A stretch of 64,000 bases of DNA from Homarus americanus (lineage: Eukaryota; Arthropoda; Malacostraca; Decapoda; Nephropidae): positions 1,483,071-1,547,070 of the forward strand of contig NW_024748870.1 of assembly GCF_018991925.1 (NCBI RefSeq), written 5' to 3'. Numbering within the stretch: the stretch's first letter is position 1; the number at the start of each line of letters is the position of its first letter. This document shows positions 21,837 to 33,613 of the stretch, piece after piece. The translations under genes and the position numbers were made by a program. Under the pieces are notes generated by a model that was given only the letters and a program-made list of their open reading frames with translations, was not told the DNA's origin and ran no database searches.

Positions 21837-24800
21837 ATGTCTCACAGGGATCAAAATGATACCCTGGACGATGGGGTTACGAGTTTTAGTGTGGGAGACC
21901 TCTCCCCACCCACGCTTACGCCCCACGCTCCCCACAGTGACAACGCCGAGTCACCCACAGAATCTCCTCGCTCGTCGCGAGCCAGCTCTCCTGCGATGCA
22001 TGCGTCCACAGATCTCCTTCAACTGATAAAGTGGATGGAAACTTCTCGACGCCAGGACGATATTGCAAGGAGAGAAGAGGAAGAAATTAGGTACAAAGAG
22101 TCTGAAAGACGACGCCACAAAGAGGAACAAACACGCAGAGAACTCGAAGAGATACGTAGACGTGAGGATGACCTTAGAAGAAAGGAGGATCAAGCAAGAT
22201 TTGAAGTCTTGATTTCTCTGTTAGCCTCCCCACAACGATCTACCGTACAAGATTCGTCTGCTACTACTGACGTTGATGCGACTAGAGGTACTGGTACCTC
22301 ATTTCTCAGAGTCGGAACAACACCTCAAAAGGCTGCTGTACAGACGCCTCCCTCTCTGATGTCTGACGCTTCTTATCAGATGTTTCGGGAATGGCGTCGA
22401 CGTTGGCAAGACTACGCAACAATGGTTGACTTGTCCAGTTTATCACAGCCGAAACAAATGATCCAGCTTCGTATGTGCTTGTCCTTAGAGACACAACGTA
22501 CTCTCGAGCACACACTTCAAGTGCCTCCTACGACAACTCTGACGGTAGAGGCCGTGCTCGACAAGTTGCAGGAACACGTCAAGGGACAGCGCAACGAAGC
22601 ACTCAGGAGAAGAGAACTCCTCCAATGTAAACAGCTTGAGGGAGAATCTTTTGACGCATTTTTTGTAAGGCTCAAAAGGTGTTCAGAGGAAGTTGATGTT
22701 TGTCCCGGACATTCTCAAGTCTGTGAAGAAACACAACTTAAGACAATTATCTTAACGGGTGTCCGAGATGAAGAGCTAGTTCAGCGTCTCATTTCCCTCG
22801 ACCCCACTTCCTCCCTTCAAGATGTTGTTACGAAATGTCGAGCGTACGAGGCCGCCAGGTGTGCGACTTCAGCTTTACGCTCACAACCTGACCAGGTGAG
22901 GGCAGTGTCTTCCTACAGAAAGGGTAAGAAGCAGCAAGGTAACCCCACCCCTCACCCTCCAGCCACACCTTCAGCAGCAGCTTTGTGTAACAGCTGTGCG
23001 AGACAGCATAATGCCTCCCAGTGCCCAGCTGCTCAAAGCGTGTGCAGAAGTTGCGACCGCCAGGGTCACTGGGCTTATACAGTCAAGTGCCCTGCTAGCA
23101 AAGTTCAGTGCAGACTTTGTGGTCGTGTGGGCCATTATGACAAATGTTGTCGTAAGAAGACACATAAAGGACGCCACCTAGGATCCAAGAAGTCATCCTC
23201 AGGTAGTGCTGGCGCGCCCCCTCCTTCTGGCAAGCATCAAGACGCTGTGTCCAGTCGTTCCTGCCGTCGTGTACGTAGTTCCACAGACACGACGCCCCAG
23301 CACATCAATGTCGTCATTTCTTACGGTAACTCGTCATCCAGTCTTCAGATGTTACCTGACACCGGTGCTGACGTCTCAGTAATTGGTCCACAACATTTAG
23401 CAAGTTTGGGAATACCCCGGAGCAACCTACAGCCCCCTCCTCAGACAACGAAACTGACAGCTGATGGTTCCAAGATGGCTCCAGCTTTGGGATCTTTCTG
23501 GGCTACCCTTACCTTTGGTAAGCAGTCTTGCTCAGCCCGGATTGATGTTCATAATGGTATCCCGACTCCGCTTTTATCATATGGCCATTGTCAAGAGTTG
23601 GCCATTATTTCCAAGGAATTCCCTAAACCTATTTTAAAGGCCGTCTTCACATCAGAAGAGTCTACAGCACCGGATGCAGATAAGACCCTTGAAGATCTCC
23701 GCACCGCAGCCCGGGCCGACCCTTCCTACATCCGGCTCGTCGACTGTGCGTCTCAGGGATTTCCATCTAACCGATACGACCTTCATGAATCGCTACTCCC
23801 GTACTGGAAAATACGTGAGGATCTCTATTGTGACGGAGACCTCGTCTTGTATGGTCCACGAGTAGTTATTCCTGCTGCCCTACGCCGCCGTACCTTGGCC
23901 CGCCTTCACGACAGCCATCGAGGAGTGGAGGCCACCAAGCAACGGGCGAAGCAGACTGTATTTTGGCCCGGAATCGACGCGGACATTGCAAGTACCGTCC
24001 GTGCCTGTGAACCGTGCCAAATTCTGCAACCTAGCCAGCAACAGGAACCTTTAATGTGCGACGACAACCCTTCAAGACCCTTCGAGTCTGTGTCGGCCGA
24101 TTTCTTTGCAGTTGCAGGGAAGTCCTTCCTCGTCATTGCCGACCGACTGTCTGGATGGCCTGTTGTCGCCCCCTGTGGTAGTGATACAACGGCTACTGCT
24201 ACCATCCGGAGCTTCAGGCATTACTTCAGAGAAGTTGGTGTTCCCCTCCGCCTCAGGACTGATGGAGGACCCCAGTTCACCAGCCACGAGTTCCGGGACT
24301 TCATGGACCGTTGGGGAGTCCGTCATGTCGTGACCTCGCCCCACTACCCCCAGGCGAATGGACACGCTGAAGCCGCAGTCAAGACTGTGAAACACCTGAT
24401 CCTTAAGGTGTCACCCTCAGGAAATATCGACTGCGAGGACTTCGATCGAGGTTTGTTGGAGTTACGCAACACCCCGAACTTCACCGGACGCTCCCCAGCC
24501 CAGGTTCTATACGGACATCATCTCAGGTCTTGTGTTCCTGCCCACCCGAAGTCTTTTTCTCAAGAGTGGCAGGCCAAGACTGAGGAATGTGACCGCCGTG
24601 CAGCAGAACGAGCCGCAGATGTCGCTGCTCGGTACGACTGTCATGCCCGCCCCCTTCCCAGGTTGAGTATCGGCCAGCAGATCAGGATTCAAGATCCGGT
24701 ATCTCACCGCTGGGACAAGGTTGGGGTTGTCATGGGTATTGGCCGGTCCAGGGACTACCAAGTGCGTCTTCCTAGTGGTAGAGTATGGTGGAGGAACCGT

Positions 24801-24965
24801 CGTTTCCTCCGACCTGTGGAGCTGCCTAGTGTTGACCCCTCCCCAGTTGAGTCCCCTAATGTTGATGTCTCTAAAGTAAATCCATCCCCACCTTGTGTTT
24901 CTGCCCCAGTACTCCGCAGGTCCGAGCGACTCAGAAACAAAGGTCCGCTCAAGATGAAACTATGA
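21837..24965 (+). CDS. Gag-protease-integrase polyprotein lacking RT/RNase H, 1042 aa
   Basis: Residue positions are approximate. A charged coiled coil (60-115) is followed by a gag capsid-like region (175-350, with MIQLRMCLSLETQRTLEHTL). Three CCHC-type zinc knuckles (384-439) come next, then a retropepsin active site DTGADVS (about 507). Integrase follows with an HHCC finger (HDSH...CEPC, about 690-740) and a catalytic D, D-35-E: SADFF (about 755), RTDGG (about 808), GHAEA (about 844). Last is a GPY/F-like region (RVWWRNRRFLRPV). RT and RNase H, which Ty3/Gypsy elements place between protease and integrase, are absent. The join is in frame, at about residue 620-630. All visible catalytic residues are intact, which is unusual for a deleted copy. 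Confidence 0.9.
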   Translation: MSHRDQNDTLDDGVTSFSVGDLSPPTLTPHAPHSDNAESPTESPRSSRASSPAMHASTDLLQLIKWMETSRRQDDIARREEEEIRYKESERRRHKEEQTRRELEEIRRREDDLRRKEDQARFEVLISLLASPQRSTVQDSSATTDVDATRGTGTSFLRVGTTPQKAAVQTPPSLMSDASYQMFREWRRRWQDYATMVDLSSLSQPKQMIQLRMCLSLETQRTLEHTLQVPPTTTLTVEAVLDKLQEHVKGQRNEALRRRELLQCKQLEGESFDAFFVRLKRCSEEVDVCPGHSQVCEETQLKTIILTGVRDEELVQRLISLDPTSSLQDVVTKCRAYEAARCATSALRSQPDQVRAVSSYRKGKKQQGNPTPHPPATPSAAALCNSCARQHNASQCPAAQSVCRSCDRQGHWAYTVKCPASKVQCRLCGRVGHYDKCCRKKTHKGRHLGSKKSSSGSAGAPPPSGKHQDAVSSRSCRRVRSSTDTTPQHINVVISYGNSSSSLQMLPDTGADVSVIGPQHLASLGIPRSNLQPPPQTTKLTADGSKMAPALGSFWATLTFGKQSCSARIDVHNGIPTPLLSYGHCQELAIISKEFPKPILKAVFTSEESTAPDADKTLEDLRTAARADPSYIRLVDCASQGFPSNRYDLHESLLPYWKIREDLYCDGDLVLYGPRVVIPAALRRRTLARLHDSHRGVEATKQRAKQTVFWPGIDADIASTVRACEPCQILQPSQQQEPLMCDDNPSRPFESVSADFFAVAGKSFLVIADRLSGWPVVAPCGSDTTATATIRSFRHYFREVGVPLRLRTDGGPQFTSHEFRDFMDRWGVRHVVTSPHYPQANGHAEAAVKTVKHLILKVSPSGNIDCEDFDRGLLELRNTPNFTGRSPAQVLYGHHLRSCVPAHPKSFSQEWQAKTEECDRRAAERAADVAARYDCHARPLPRLSIGQQIRIQDPVSHRWDKVGVVMGIGRSRDYQVRLPSGRVWWRNRRFLRPVELPSVDPSPVESPNVDVSKVNPSPPCVSAPVLRRSERLRNKGPLKMKL

Positions 24966-24967
24966 GC

Positions 24968-24985
24968 GTATAGGGGGGAGGGAGG
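24968..24985 (+). promoter_or_regulatory. polypurine tract of element A
   Basis: The purine-rich GGGGGGAGGGAGG abuts the 3' LTR, the usual plus-strand priming site. Confidence 0.7.
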
Positions 24986-25385
24986 TGTATGATATATATG
25001 GACACAAAGTAGTACCTTCAGCTGTATATTATTATATTACTCTTATATTACTCTTATTAATTATGTATAGTAAAGTATTACAGAACATGTATTAATTCTA
25101 TGTAATATTCCATTTATTGTGCACCATGTTATGTATATAAATTATCACATTTATACTTTATGTATTCAGCTTGTGAATGCTGACATCTGTACAGGCCAGT
25201 GCGTAGTAATACATAGATAGATGTAGAGGAGAAGACCGAGTCCTGGTGGCGTGACCACGGGCTTCTGCGTCCCATTGTAAATATCTCTCGTACGAGAATA
25301 GAACCTACTTTTAAAGACAATAAGTGTTTGTGTATACCCTCAGGAGTATAGAACATTCTTTGGGTATCCCTAGCAACACGCTAGA
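24986..25385 (+). repeat. 3' LTR of element A
   Basis: 400 bp, about 99% identical to 20945-21344. It is followed by GATTCCACTG, where the LINE 3' UTR resumes. Confidence 0.9.
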
Positions 25386-25711
25386 GATTCCACTGTAATT
25401 TATATATATACTTATAATATATATAAATAAAATAAATAAATAGTAATAAATATATAAAATAAATAAATATTGAAGTGATAACCGTGGTAACATTGTGAGA
25501 TGTTCTTATTACCACCATGCTATTGTACCATACCAGATGTTACTAAATGTTACATAATACTTCCTTGAGATAAATGTATAGTATATATCAGGTGCCTAAA
25601 AGAGAGCTCAGGTTCTCAACTCGCTCAGCCATGTAAATATTGTTATTATTATACACTCTTTATCTGTATTTTTCTGGCTAAATAAACTGTTTCAATTCAA
25701 ATTCAATTCAA
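25386..25711 (+). repeat. LINE 3' UTR, distal part with AT/AAAT-rich block and (TTCAA)n tail
   Basis: It holds a degenerate TA/AAAT block (25400-25465), then unique-looking sequence, AATAAA at 25681 and the tail. The reverse complement of 57283-57540 matches it. Confidence 0.8.
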
Positions 25712-26330
25712 CTTCACCGTAACCCTACGCAAGAGTGAATTCGGACATGCCACCTTAATCTTCCTTGGTCATGTCGTTGAACAAGGGAAAATTGCTCTAA
25801 TTAATGCCAAGGTTGCCGATATTCTCAGTCTACCCGCTCCTCACACTCGAAAGGCTCTCAGAAGATTTCTCGGGATGACTGGATTCTACAGGCGGTTTTG
25901 TCAAAACTTTGCTAGGGTGGTCACTCCCCTGACAGATCACGTCAGCCCCAAAAGAAAGTTTTTGTGGACTGATGAATGCCAGACAGCATGCGAAAAGGTT
26001 CGTGGGTTGTTGGCGTTGACTCCTGCACTGCAACTCCCAGAGTTTAAGAAACAGTTTGTGATACAATCGGATGTGTGTGACACGGGAGTTGGTGCTGTCT
26101 TAATGCAAAAAAGAAAAGATGAAATATTGCACCCGAACTGTTATTTCTCGGTCAAACTGAAAAAGTATCAAGGTGGATATGCCACAATAGAAAAAGAAGC
26201 ATTGGCCCTTTTGTGAGCTCTGGAAAAGTTTGAGGTGTATGTAAGTGGATCACCTTACCCAGTGATAGTTTATACAGATCATAATCCACTTTAGTTTGTT
26301 CATATTGTTAATATCTGTAAACGACTGGTC
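25710..26330 (+). pseudogene. pol: Gypsy RT/RNase H fragment F, right piece
   Basis: Open from 25710 to a TGA at 26214. It encodes NFTVTLRKSEFGHATLIFLG, FLGMTGFYRRFCQNF (RT thumb) and QSDVCDTGVGAVLMQ through TIEKEALALL (RNase H). After the stop, RNase H-like YTDHNPL (stop) continues to about 26330. It continues the YLDD fragment at 17889. Integrase is absent because another LINE fragment follows. Confidence 0.85.
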
Positions 26331-27050
26331 ATAGAAATGCAAGAAATGGAATGTACTGTGCAGTTTGTATGGATTCCATCGTATGTGGGGATTCATTTAA
26401 TGAAATGGCTGACAAATTGGCCAAAAAAGCTGCAAAAAAGATGTATATAGATATTGTTAGCAATATACTGTAAGTATTAGAACGATAAAGATGGAAATAA
26501 AAATAAAAATGAAGGGAATGGGGAAAAGGAAGAAGAGAAGTGATTGCCATATGTAGCGAGAGTTTTCAGCATTATTTTTATGTTTTACAAAACACCATCG
26601 TAACTTATGGGACTAACTTACCATCTGTTGATACTGTTATAATGAGACAAAGACTGGGATACAAATATTACTGGCAGATAGGTGGAGGGGCGGGTCAACC
26701 TTATCAACTGTGTCATCTTAGGGATGCCCATACACTACAACATTATGTATTAGGATGTGAAAAAATCCAACCATGCAGGAACAGTGAGATCACTTCTTTA
26801 AAGAAACCAGTTTGTTGGATGATTAATAATAGAAAATTAAAGTAATTCTTGCAATATATAAAAATTTTGCTCCAGGGATATGACATTTAATTTTGTGTAG
26901 AATTACATTATCTGTTCCTTTAATGTAGTACAGTGCCATCCCCAGAAGGGGATGGCAAAGGTGAGGGTGGGAGTAGTATACTAACCTGTCCTTTTGATGT
27001 AATAGTTTTATTGTTAATAAAGTATTTCAATTTCAATTTCATTTTCAACC
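26331..27050 (+). pseudogene. LINE fragment (I/Jockey-like): RNase H end, C-terminal CCHC-type motif and 3' tail
   Basis: VQFVWIPSYVGIH (26365-26400) and, after a frameshift, NEMADKLAKKAAKK are the end of a LINE-type RNase H. ORF 26540-26845 carries MRQRLGYKYYWQI and CHLRDAHTLQHYVLGCE, the usual Cys/His C-terminus. The 3' UTR ends with AATAAAG and TTTCAATTTCAATTTC near 27016-27045. The junction with the Gypsy fragment is near 26330. Confidence 0.75.
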
Positions 27051-28999
27051 TCTGTTCAGGGTTCATAACACCTTGGACACTTTGAATGAATCACCGAGAT
27101 CCCGACATTCATGAATCTGTACGAGGCTCATTAGCTCTCCAAATAAACGAATCCCGATGAATAGCCCTAAGCAAATATTCCTTAAACCACACCATCTCCA
27201 ATTTCCCTTACACCTAACCTTAGGTTAGGTTAGGTTAGGTTAGGTTAGACTATGGGAATAAACGTGTATAATCAGGTCTCGTTCCACACACTGTTGGTTT
27301 TGCGAATAAACAACAATGCGTTTAGCATTTGTCCTTTTAATGCTTTGCCCGAGTCCATTTACACATTTGATATTATAGAATCTCTATGTAAGGTATAAAA
27401 AATCAGATTAAAATAAGCTTAGTTAATACTTTGCCCCCAAAATGTATGCATTGCATAGAATGCCTAAGTATTTCGTGCAATGCCTGATTTTCAGACTTTA
27501 CCGGTAACATATATATATAATCAACATCACTGTTAATTATTCCTTACAGCGGGGAAAGACAAAAACATGAAGGTTTATTGGTGTCCGCCTGAATAGATTA
27601 TAAACATATATTTTCTTCCTCTACATATTGTGTAAGTATACATTGCAGTGTGTGTAATTTTGGTTACTAATAAAATGCTTACACTTTAGAAGAACAAATC
27701 AAATATATTTTCCACAGTATCATTTAATACCTCACCCAGCCTACTTATTAACTGCCTGCAACCTATCTCGCACAAAATACACAAGATAAAGAATAAACTC
27801 CAGCCTACGTCTTCACAGTTCCCACTGGGCGTGGACATGGTTAACGAGTTGATGGCTGGTCCTCTCATCTGCCGGTTTACAGGTGTAGTGACCTTGCCAT
27901 CTAGAAAGGGTGCAACAGGCTATGCATCCTCCACCGCAAGTGTATCACGAACTACTGAAAGTAACAGGAAGTCAACAAGTCAACATAGCTTTGGGCACCA
28001 TACATACACTTGTCTTAAACCTCATGTTAACTTTGATGTGGAAAAATAAACTTAAAATATAATAATATTCAGCATATAACAACTGTTAAGTACACCATCC
28101 TAATACCAGACAAAATTCTTTCAAACTCTTTCCAATATTAGGAGGTATCCAGCACAGAGGTGAAGTTATGGCAACCGTGTGCCCAAGTGTACACCATCCC
28201 ATGGACCTGACAACTTGTAAAAATGAATGATTAACAAAACTGTCTATGTACAGTATTACAGTTCATACTACAGTACTGGTATTTACAAAATCCTTGGTTG
28301 AACCCAGAGCATAACGGTGAGTTGCACAAACTTTATCACTGTACTTCAAATTTATATCTTATTATATTTTTCTCAATACTACCACCCCCCTCCCCTTATT
28401 CTTCCTCTCCATCTAATAAGTGGACAAAAAATGCTTCTTGCTTCTTTATTACAATAAAATTTTTGGGATATAATATACAAATTTGATTATCAATTATAAT
28501 TGTAATTCCTGACATAATAAAATTATTGAAAACATCCTCACATGAGTCCAGTGAAGCCACTCGCTCAGGTGGACCAAATCTGCAAGTGTAGCTATTGGCA
28601 GGTATGAGGAAGACGCATCGGACCAAACATTACCGCATACACATCACAACCTGTCAAGATGTATAGCAGTTCACGGATAACCACACACACGCACACACAC
28701 ATGTAACCAGTAATTGATAACTTACGACCATGGATGTATAAATATGAATATTCATTATTCATTGACCTGCAGATGTTAGAGGTTGTTCATAGGGGCGAGC
28801 ACTTAGCGTAGACATAGCAATCGGCTTTTAGTCATGCTGACTGGTTGACTGTTATGACTGCGAGATTTCCGCAGTACGATTCAAACCCCCTCTGAGGAAG
28901 TAGGGAGTTCTTGGAAAAACTGACTTGATTGTTCATCTGTTAACTAGATACTTTGCTTCACACTTGCAATTCCCAAGTATTTGATGTAGTTATATCTTT
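27051..28999. other. non-coding stretch
   Basis: No supported gene. It contains the telomere-type array listed next, a short CA run near 28681-28701 and T-rich tracts. The ORFs here are short and unlike known proteins. Confidence 0.5.
27212..27248 (+). repeat. interstitial (TTAGG)n array with head-to-head start
   Basis: ACCTAACC is followed directly by TTAGG repeats (five TAGGT units from 27221), giving a small inverted telomere-like junction. Confidence 0.8.
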
Positions 29000-30454
29000 A
29001 GCATATGTAGAGAGTGGCACCGTCAGTTAAGAATGATTCATGGGTCAATGAGGTCATTTCCACCTCTTTTTTTTATAAAACGTAACCACAACACTGCTGA
29101 CTTGTTAACGGCAGTACGTTTCGAGGAGATGATGCATTGGAGCGTTTCCTCCTCGGAGATCCTTCTAGAAGGGTTGACTCACAGATCACCCTGGCTGAAC
29201 CTGTGTGAATTACACCCAGAGCGTGGCCGCCCGAGGGGACTGATTTAGGTCTAATGCTGGACCCCATAGAGCACACATCTACCACTGAGACCTCCTCAGT
29301 TCTAGAACGTTTATCAGTGAGACCCCCTTAGTTCTGGAACTTATAACACTGAGACCACTTCAGTCCTAGATCACCAGGCCAGCCTTCTCTGTACAGTTGT
29401 ATATAATTGGATCTACATAATACACTGTAAAAATACACACAACCGTCGTGTATATCTCATCCCACATTTATTGAAGAAGTGGAACCAAGGTAGACATCAA
29501 TTAACGACGGTCCTGACATCTTGTTGATCACAATGGGACTCAAAATAACTACAAGAAATATTTTTTTAAGTGGGGCGGTCTCCCGGCAAGTCCCACTCCT
29601 TATAGGTGGAGGCAGCTTACATGGAATTTCATCTAACCTTTGAAGAGAGTTACCGTGTCTACAACTTACCACAAGTTACTGCATCTACCTACATCTACAA
29701 GCCTTCACTTCTACGTCTACACCGGGTCTACAAGTTACAAGACAGTTCCTGCCTGATTCATCATTACCAAGTTCCTGAGTGACACCTGTCGTCAGTTAAG
29801 TGCTCAGTATAGAGACCACCGGCATTGAGAAACGTCCAGTGAAGCTAAGTGTAAAGTTCCAGCCTTCCATTATTACGGGAAGTACCACGACGTCATCAGT
29901 GACACTGTGACTGACGTATGAACACGTCATTAAACAACACCAAGATTCGTCGTCTATGCCGAGAATCACCTTCCTCGTAGAGCCTGATTCACGACATTTG
30001 CCGACCCCAAGGGAGAAGAATTACGTTTTTCTCCACGACGCAACTATTACGTCATATCCAGTGACGCAACGCCATCAGCTGAGAGACGAGGAAACACCAC
30101 ACTGTGGTCTTGAAGCAGCTGGGGAGAGCGCCACTCATGCCCTCTACTCACCAATCAGCTGAGATCCACATCTCACACAACTTTCAAGATTTCTACCCAG
30201 GTTAAGTTGTTTATACACTAATTGTACTCATTGTTAGTTAACCAGTGAAGTGTTGAGTTCACGACTTACCTGTGGAGTATTTTATAGTCAGTCTGTTCGA
30301 GTAATTAGGATGATTACAGACATAAATTATAGTTTCTACATGTAACAAACACTCTATGTCACATGGTTATAAATTAAGGCGGAGATCATCTAGTGTTCCG
30401 ATCACCACAGTATTCAATAGGTTTGATAAAATCGTGAGAAGTGTAAGTTCAGAC
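29000..30454 (+). other. upstream region of a decayed Gypsy element (possible LTR and leader)
   Basis: A TTTTATAAAACG TATA-like box (near 29070-29082) and short repeated phrases (three variants of ACTGAGACC..CTCAGTTCTAGAAC at 29283-29370) suggest LTR or leader DNA of the gag remnant that follows. No second copy in the window confirms an LTR. Confidence 0.35.
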
Positions 30455-32070
30455 ATGTCTCGTCCAACCACCCCTCCACCCCAAGTGTTAAATCTCACAT
30501 GTACCAATCTCGACCTCAAGTGCCCATATTTTGGGGGGATTTGAGCGAGATTGAAGCCTGGCTTGCCAACAGTGTAGGGTATGCTAGGTCAAAGTTTACA
30601 GGCTCATACCCAACAGATGCCCACAATCTGATTGACAATAAGGATCCTCATTCGGAGGCTCATTATATTGTCGAGTATGAGGAAATGAGCAAAATCTCTA
30701 CATGGGTAGAGTTTAAGAAAGCTTGGAGGTCCGCTTGTGCTAATGAGCGCCAGAACGATATTTTCTCTTCTTTGCATGATTACTTGTAGATGGAACATAC
30801 TCCAGGAGAGAAACCTTCACATTTTTTATAGTGTGTGTTGATCGTGCGAGATAAAATTTACTTAACTTATTCATGAAGTCTTCGTGGTTAGATCTACCTT
30901 CAGTTAGAGGTAGTAAACCTGGGTCGAGTGCTGAATCAATCCTTAAGTTTTTACAATTTAGTATCATTTTATGCAGAGTTTCTACACAGATTAGGTGTAA
31001 AGTGTCTGGAGCTGATACAGGTCCTATACTACAGTGATGGAGCTTCAGGAACTATTTAGTCGTAAGGGAGGTTTTTCAAAGGACGTTTTGGTGAGCACTG
31101 TAACAAGTATACCTAAGGACAGCAATGAACCTCCCACAGGTGACAAAAAACAGAAACCCAAGAAAAAAAGGACCGAAATGTCCAAGTATTAATTCTCCTC
31201 ACACTGTTTCAGGGCTCCTGACGGGCATACCTCTGCTACAGGTAACAAGCCCATTCCACACCCTACACAGAGGCTGGGTCCACAACCACAACCACATCCA
31301 CAACCACAACCACAGCCTAAGAAGAGCCAACCAGCTCCGGCATCATGAAACAAGTATTGTCACTTCCACAAAGTCCGGACACACGACACACAGGAGTGCC
31401 GAAAATATCAACAGTTCCTACAGCTATAGGTGACACCTAACACAGTTGCTCCTCCACCACGGGAAACCTTCAATTTGCCTCCTCCAGTAACCACTTAAAC
31501 AACGATATTATCTCATTTTCCAGTACATGTGATCCACAAGTGTTGTCTTTGTCACAGATTTTTAACACCTTTCTTCGTGCGCGAGGGAGTACAGAACCCA
31601 TTGTGTGAGGTCAAGTGGATCAGACTAATATTTCAGTCTTTTTAGACACAGGTGATGAAGTTAATGTCATTGATTCTCATGTTTTAAATACTTAAGCTAC
31701 GGATTCTTATTCTTGGACAGACGCTCAACTACCTAGCATTACAGGTATAGACGGTCCAGGAGTTAACGTTACAGCCTTACAGGTGCCATACAGCTTAAGT
31801 TTAAATTGGGGAATACCTGTACTCACATAGATTGTTTGACCTATGTTGCGGATGGAATTTCCATTCCTGGGCATTTGTTAATCACCTTCCCAACGATGAA
31901 AGCCCATCGAATAGTAATAGTCCCTCATGATAATTTAATTACTGTCAACCAAAAAATCGTTAGTTTAGCCACTTATGTACAGTTTCGTTCAATATTCTTC
32001 GAACACTGCTGGATACAGCTGGCAACTCAAGGCCGTTTGTTGACTATACTACGTAGTAAAAATTATGAAT
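30455..32070 (+). pseudogene. gag: Gypsy gag and protease remnant
   Basis: The ATG near 30455 opens MSRPTTPPPQVLNLTC. A frame shift near 30540 leads to an ORF (to 30789) with EIEAWLANSVGYARSKFTG. Downstream, basic/Pro-Gln-His-rich sequence precedes a zinc-knuckle-like CHFHKVRTHDTQEC (31350-31400). A protease active site FLDTGDEVNVIDS is readable near 31640-31680. Stops and shifts interrupt every part. RT and integrase are not present to the right. Confidence 0.65.
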
Positions 32071-33609
32071 GAATGCAAAAGTGATCGGTGATTGGTTACT
32101 TAGTTCCCCGTTGCTTAATTAATGGTGGGGCTTTGTTGTTTCGTATTATATTATACCTTTCTGCTGGTATATACTGTTAATTTGGTTTTAAAATAGATAG
32201 AATTTATGTTTAGGCAATGAAACTTAAATAAAAATCGGTAAGTATGTTATAGAACATCAGGCATCGGGCACAGCTGTGTGCAAGCTATTTATGAGGTTGC
32301 TTGTTTATCATTAATTTATATTAATAATACCTTCAAATGTTTAATCCCTTTCGGGTAAATCCAGTTGTATGTAACCGATGTTTAACAGACTTGTTTCTAA
32401 AGACGCAACACAAACTGCTGTTTTAATTCGCTGTGGGATTAAGCAGAATCATCGGTTCACTGCTACCTGTAGTAAGTGTGTGTGTGTGTGTGCCTTAGCC
32501 TGTGTGTGTCAATGCTTGTCTGTAAAAACAGTTGTACAGGTATAAATGAAACAGTATTATCAAGTTTATTAAATTAAATTGTTACTTTACATTCCCTGTG
32601 ATTCATTGTAAATAGAAATCTATATATAATGTTTTATTTATTAATCTATTTATTTATGTTTTAATTATATGTCATGAAATTGATACTACACAGTTTCTAC
32701 GAAACTAAAGACTTTCAAATGTGATCCTGTGATGAACCAGTTTAGAAAAAAATTGCTGGCAAACAATCAATAATTTAAATCGAAAGAAATGTCATTTGAA
32801 ATATATGATAAGCTAAGTCTACTCAGATGACAATTGTAATGACTGTTGAAAGGTCAACAGCGATACGATACATATGCTACCGCATTAGGTATAACTTCAG
32901 TACGAGATTTCACTAATTAATGTAACATTTTTTTATAATTAATAAAAACGGCAAGGGACCCCGTTGAAATCGACTTTCTTCACGAGCGAGTGTGTATGTT
33001 TCCATGCAAGTGTGCGTGAGTGTTGAACCATTATTGTAAGTTATGAAATAATTGTGAGGTAACGTTGTAACATAGTTTGGTATTTTGGCAAGGATTTCTT
33101 TCCATTTCTTATAAATAAATGGAGAGAACAATATATACAAATAGAATTCTTACAGTAAACGTTTTCCAAGAATACATAAATATATTGTGAACGGCATGAC
33201 ATGAACTTATTAAATATGAGATTATGAGATTGAAATATGATATATCAATTTCCTCGTCACAAGTGCCTTGAAGAGCCGGATCGGACAGCTGTGATCGGAC
33301 CATTACATATTGTATGAATTGTGTCGTTATACAGTTGTTTCTTTGTCTCCGTCTCCCTTTCGGATTTTTTCCGTGGTAGATGTTAAATATGTCACATGCA
33401 ATATATTTATCATATATGATACTGTACTCTTTCATAATAATTATAAGTATAATGTTTGACTTAAATCATCCTGAATACATACTGCATAAGTGAGAATATT
33501 AGAAGAGGATTCTTTCCTTTACATTTATTATACAATTTGACATATATTCATGAAAATTAAATTTATTTCAGTTAACATAAAAAAAAAATATCGATATGCA
33601 TTCAATATG
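32071..33609. other. non-coding AT-rich stretch before the provirus
   Basis: No supported gene. A short GT run lies near 32478-32496. It ends with the 4-bp TGAC target site of the provirus. Confidence 0.5.
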
Positions 33610-33613
33610 TGAC
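33610..33613. repeat. target-site duplication TGAC (left)
   Basis: TGAC immediately outside the left LTR, identical to 51140-51143. Confidence 0.75.

Larger units (their letters stand above)
20945..25385 (+). mobile_element. LTR element A (Gypsy-like, no RT/RNase H), young
   Basis: Two 400-bp LTRs (20945-21344, 24986-25385) differ at about four positions (about 1%). Both start TGTATGATATAT. Directly after the 5' LTR, TGGCGCAGTG is a primer-binding-site candidate; before the 3' LTR lies a purine tract, GGGGGGAGGGAGG. The flank AATTC on the left and GATTC on the right (ATTC shared) fits a 4-5 bp target duplication within LINE 3' UTR. The single ORF lacks RT and RNase H, so the copy must have been made with enzymes from another element. 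Confidence 0.9.
17968..25711 (+). mobile_element. 5'-truncated LINE (CR1/Jockey/L2-like) interrupted by LTR element A
   Basis: The LINE starts within its endonuclease domain, runs through RT, and has a 3' UTR that continues after the nested LTR element (20945-25385). It ends with AATAAA (25681) and a (TTCAA)n tail at 25687-25711. Continuity across the insertion is shown by the minus-strand paralogue at 57283-58478, where the same 3' UTR is uninterrupted by an LTR. Short microsatellite tails in place of poly(A) are known for CR1/L2-group LINEs. Confidence 0.85.

Noticed and set aside
21088..25356. 75-aa minus-strand ORFs at 21088-21315 and 25129-25356
   Set aside because: They lie in the two LTRs of element A and are the same shadow frame twice.
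28298..28626. Small ORFs in 28298-28626
   Set aside because: Short, both strands open, no motif or conserved neighbour.
31125..31433. ORF with HNHNHIHNHNH run
   Set aside because: An off-frame reading of a Pro/Gln/His-rich linker in a decayed gag.
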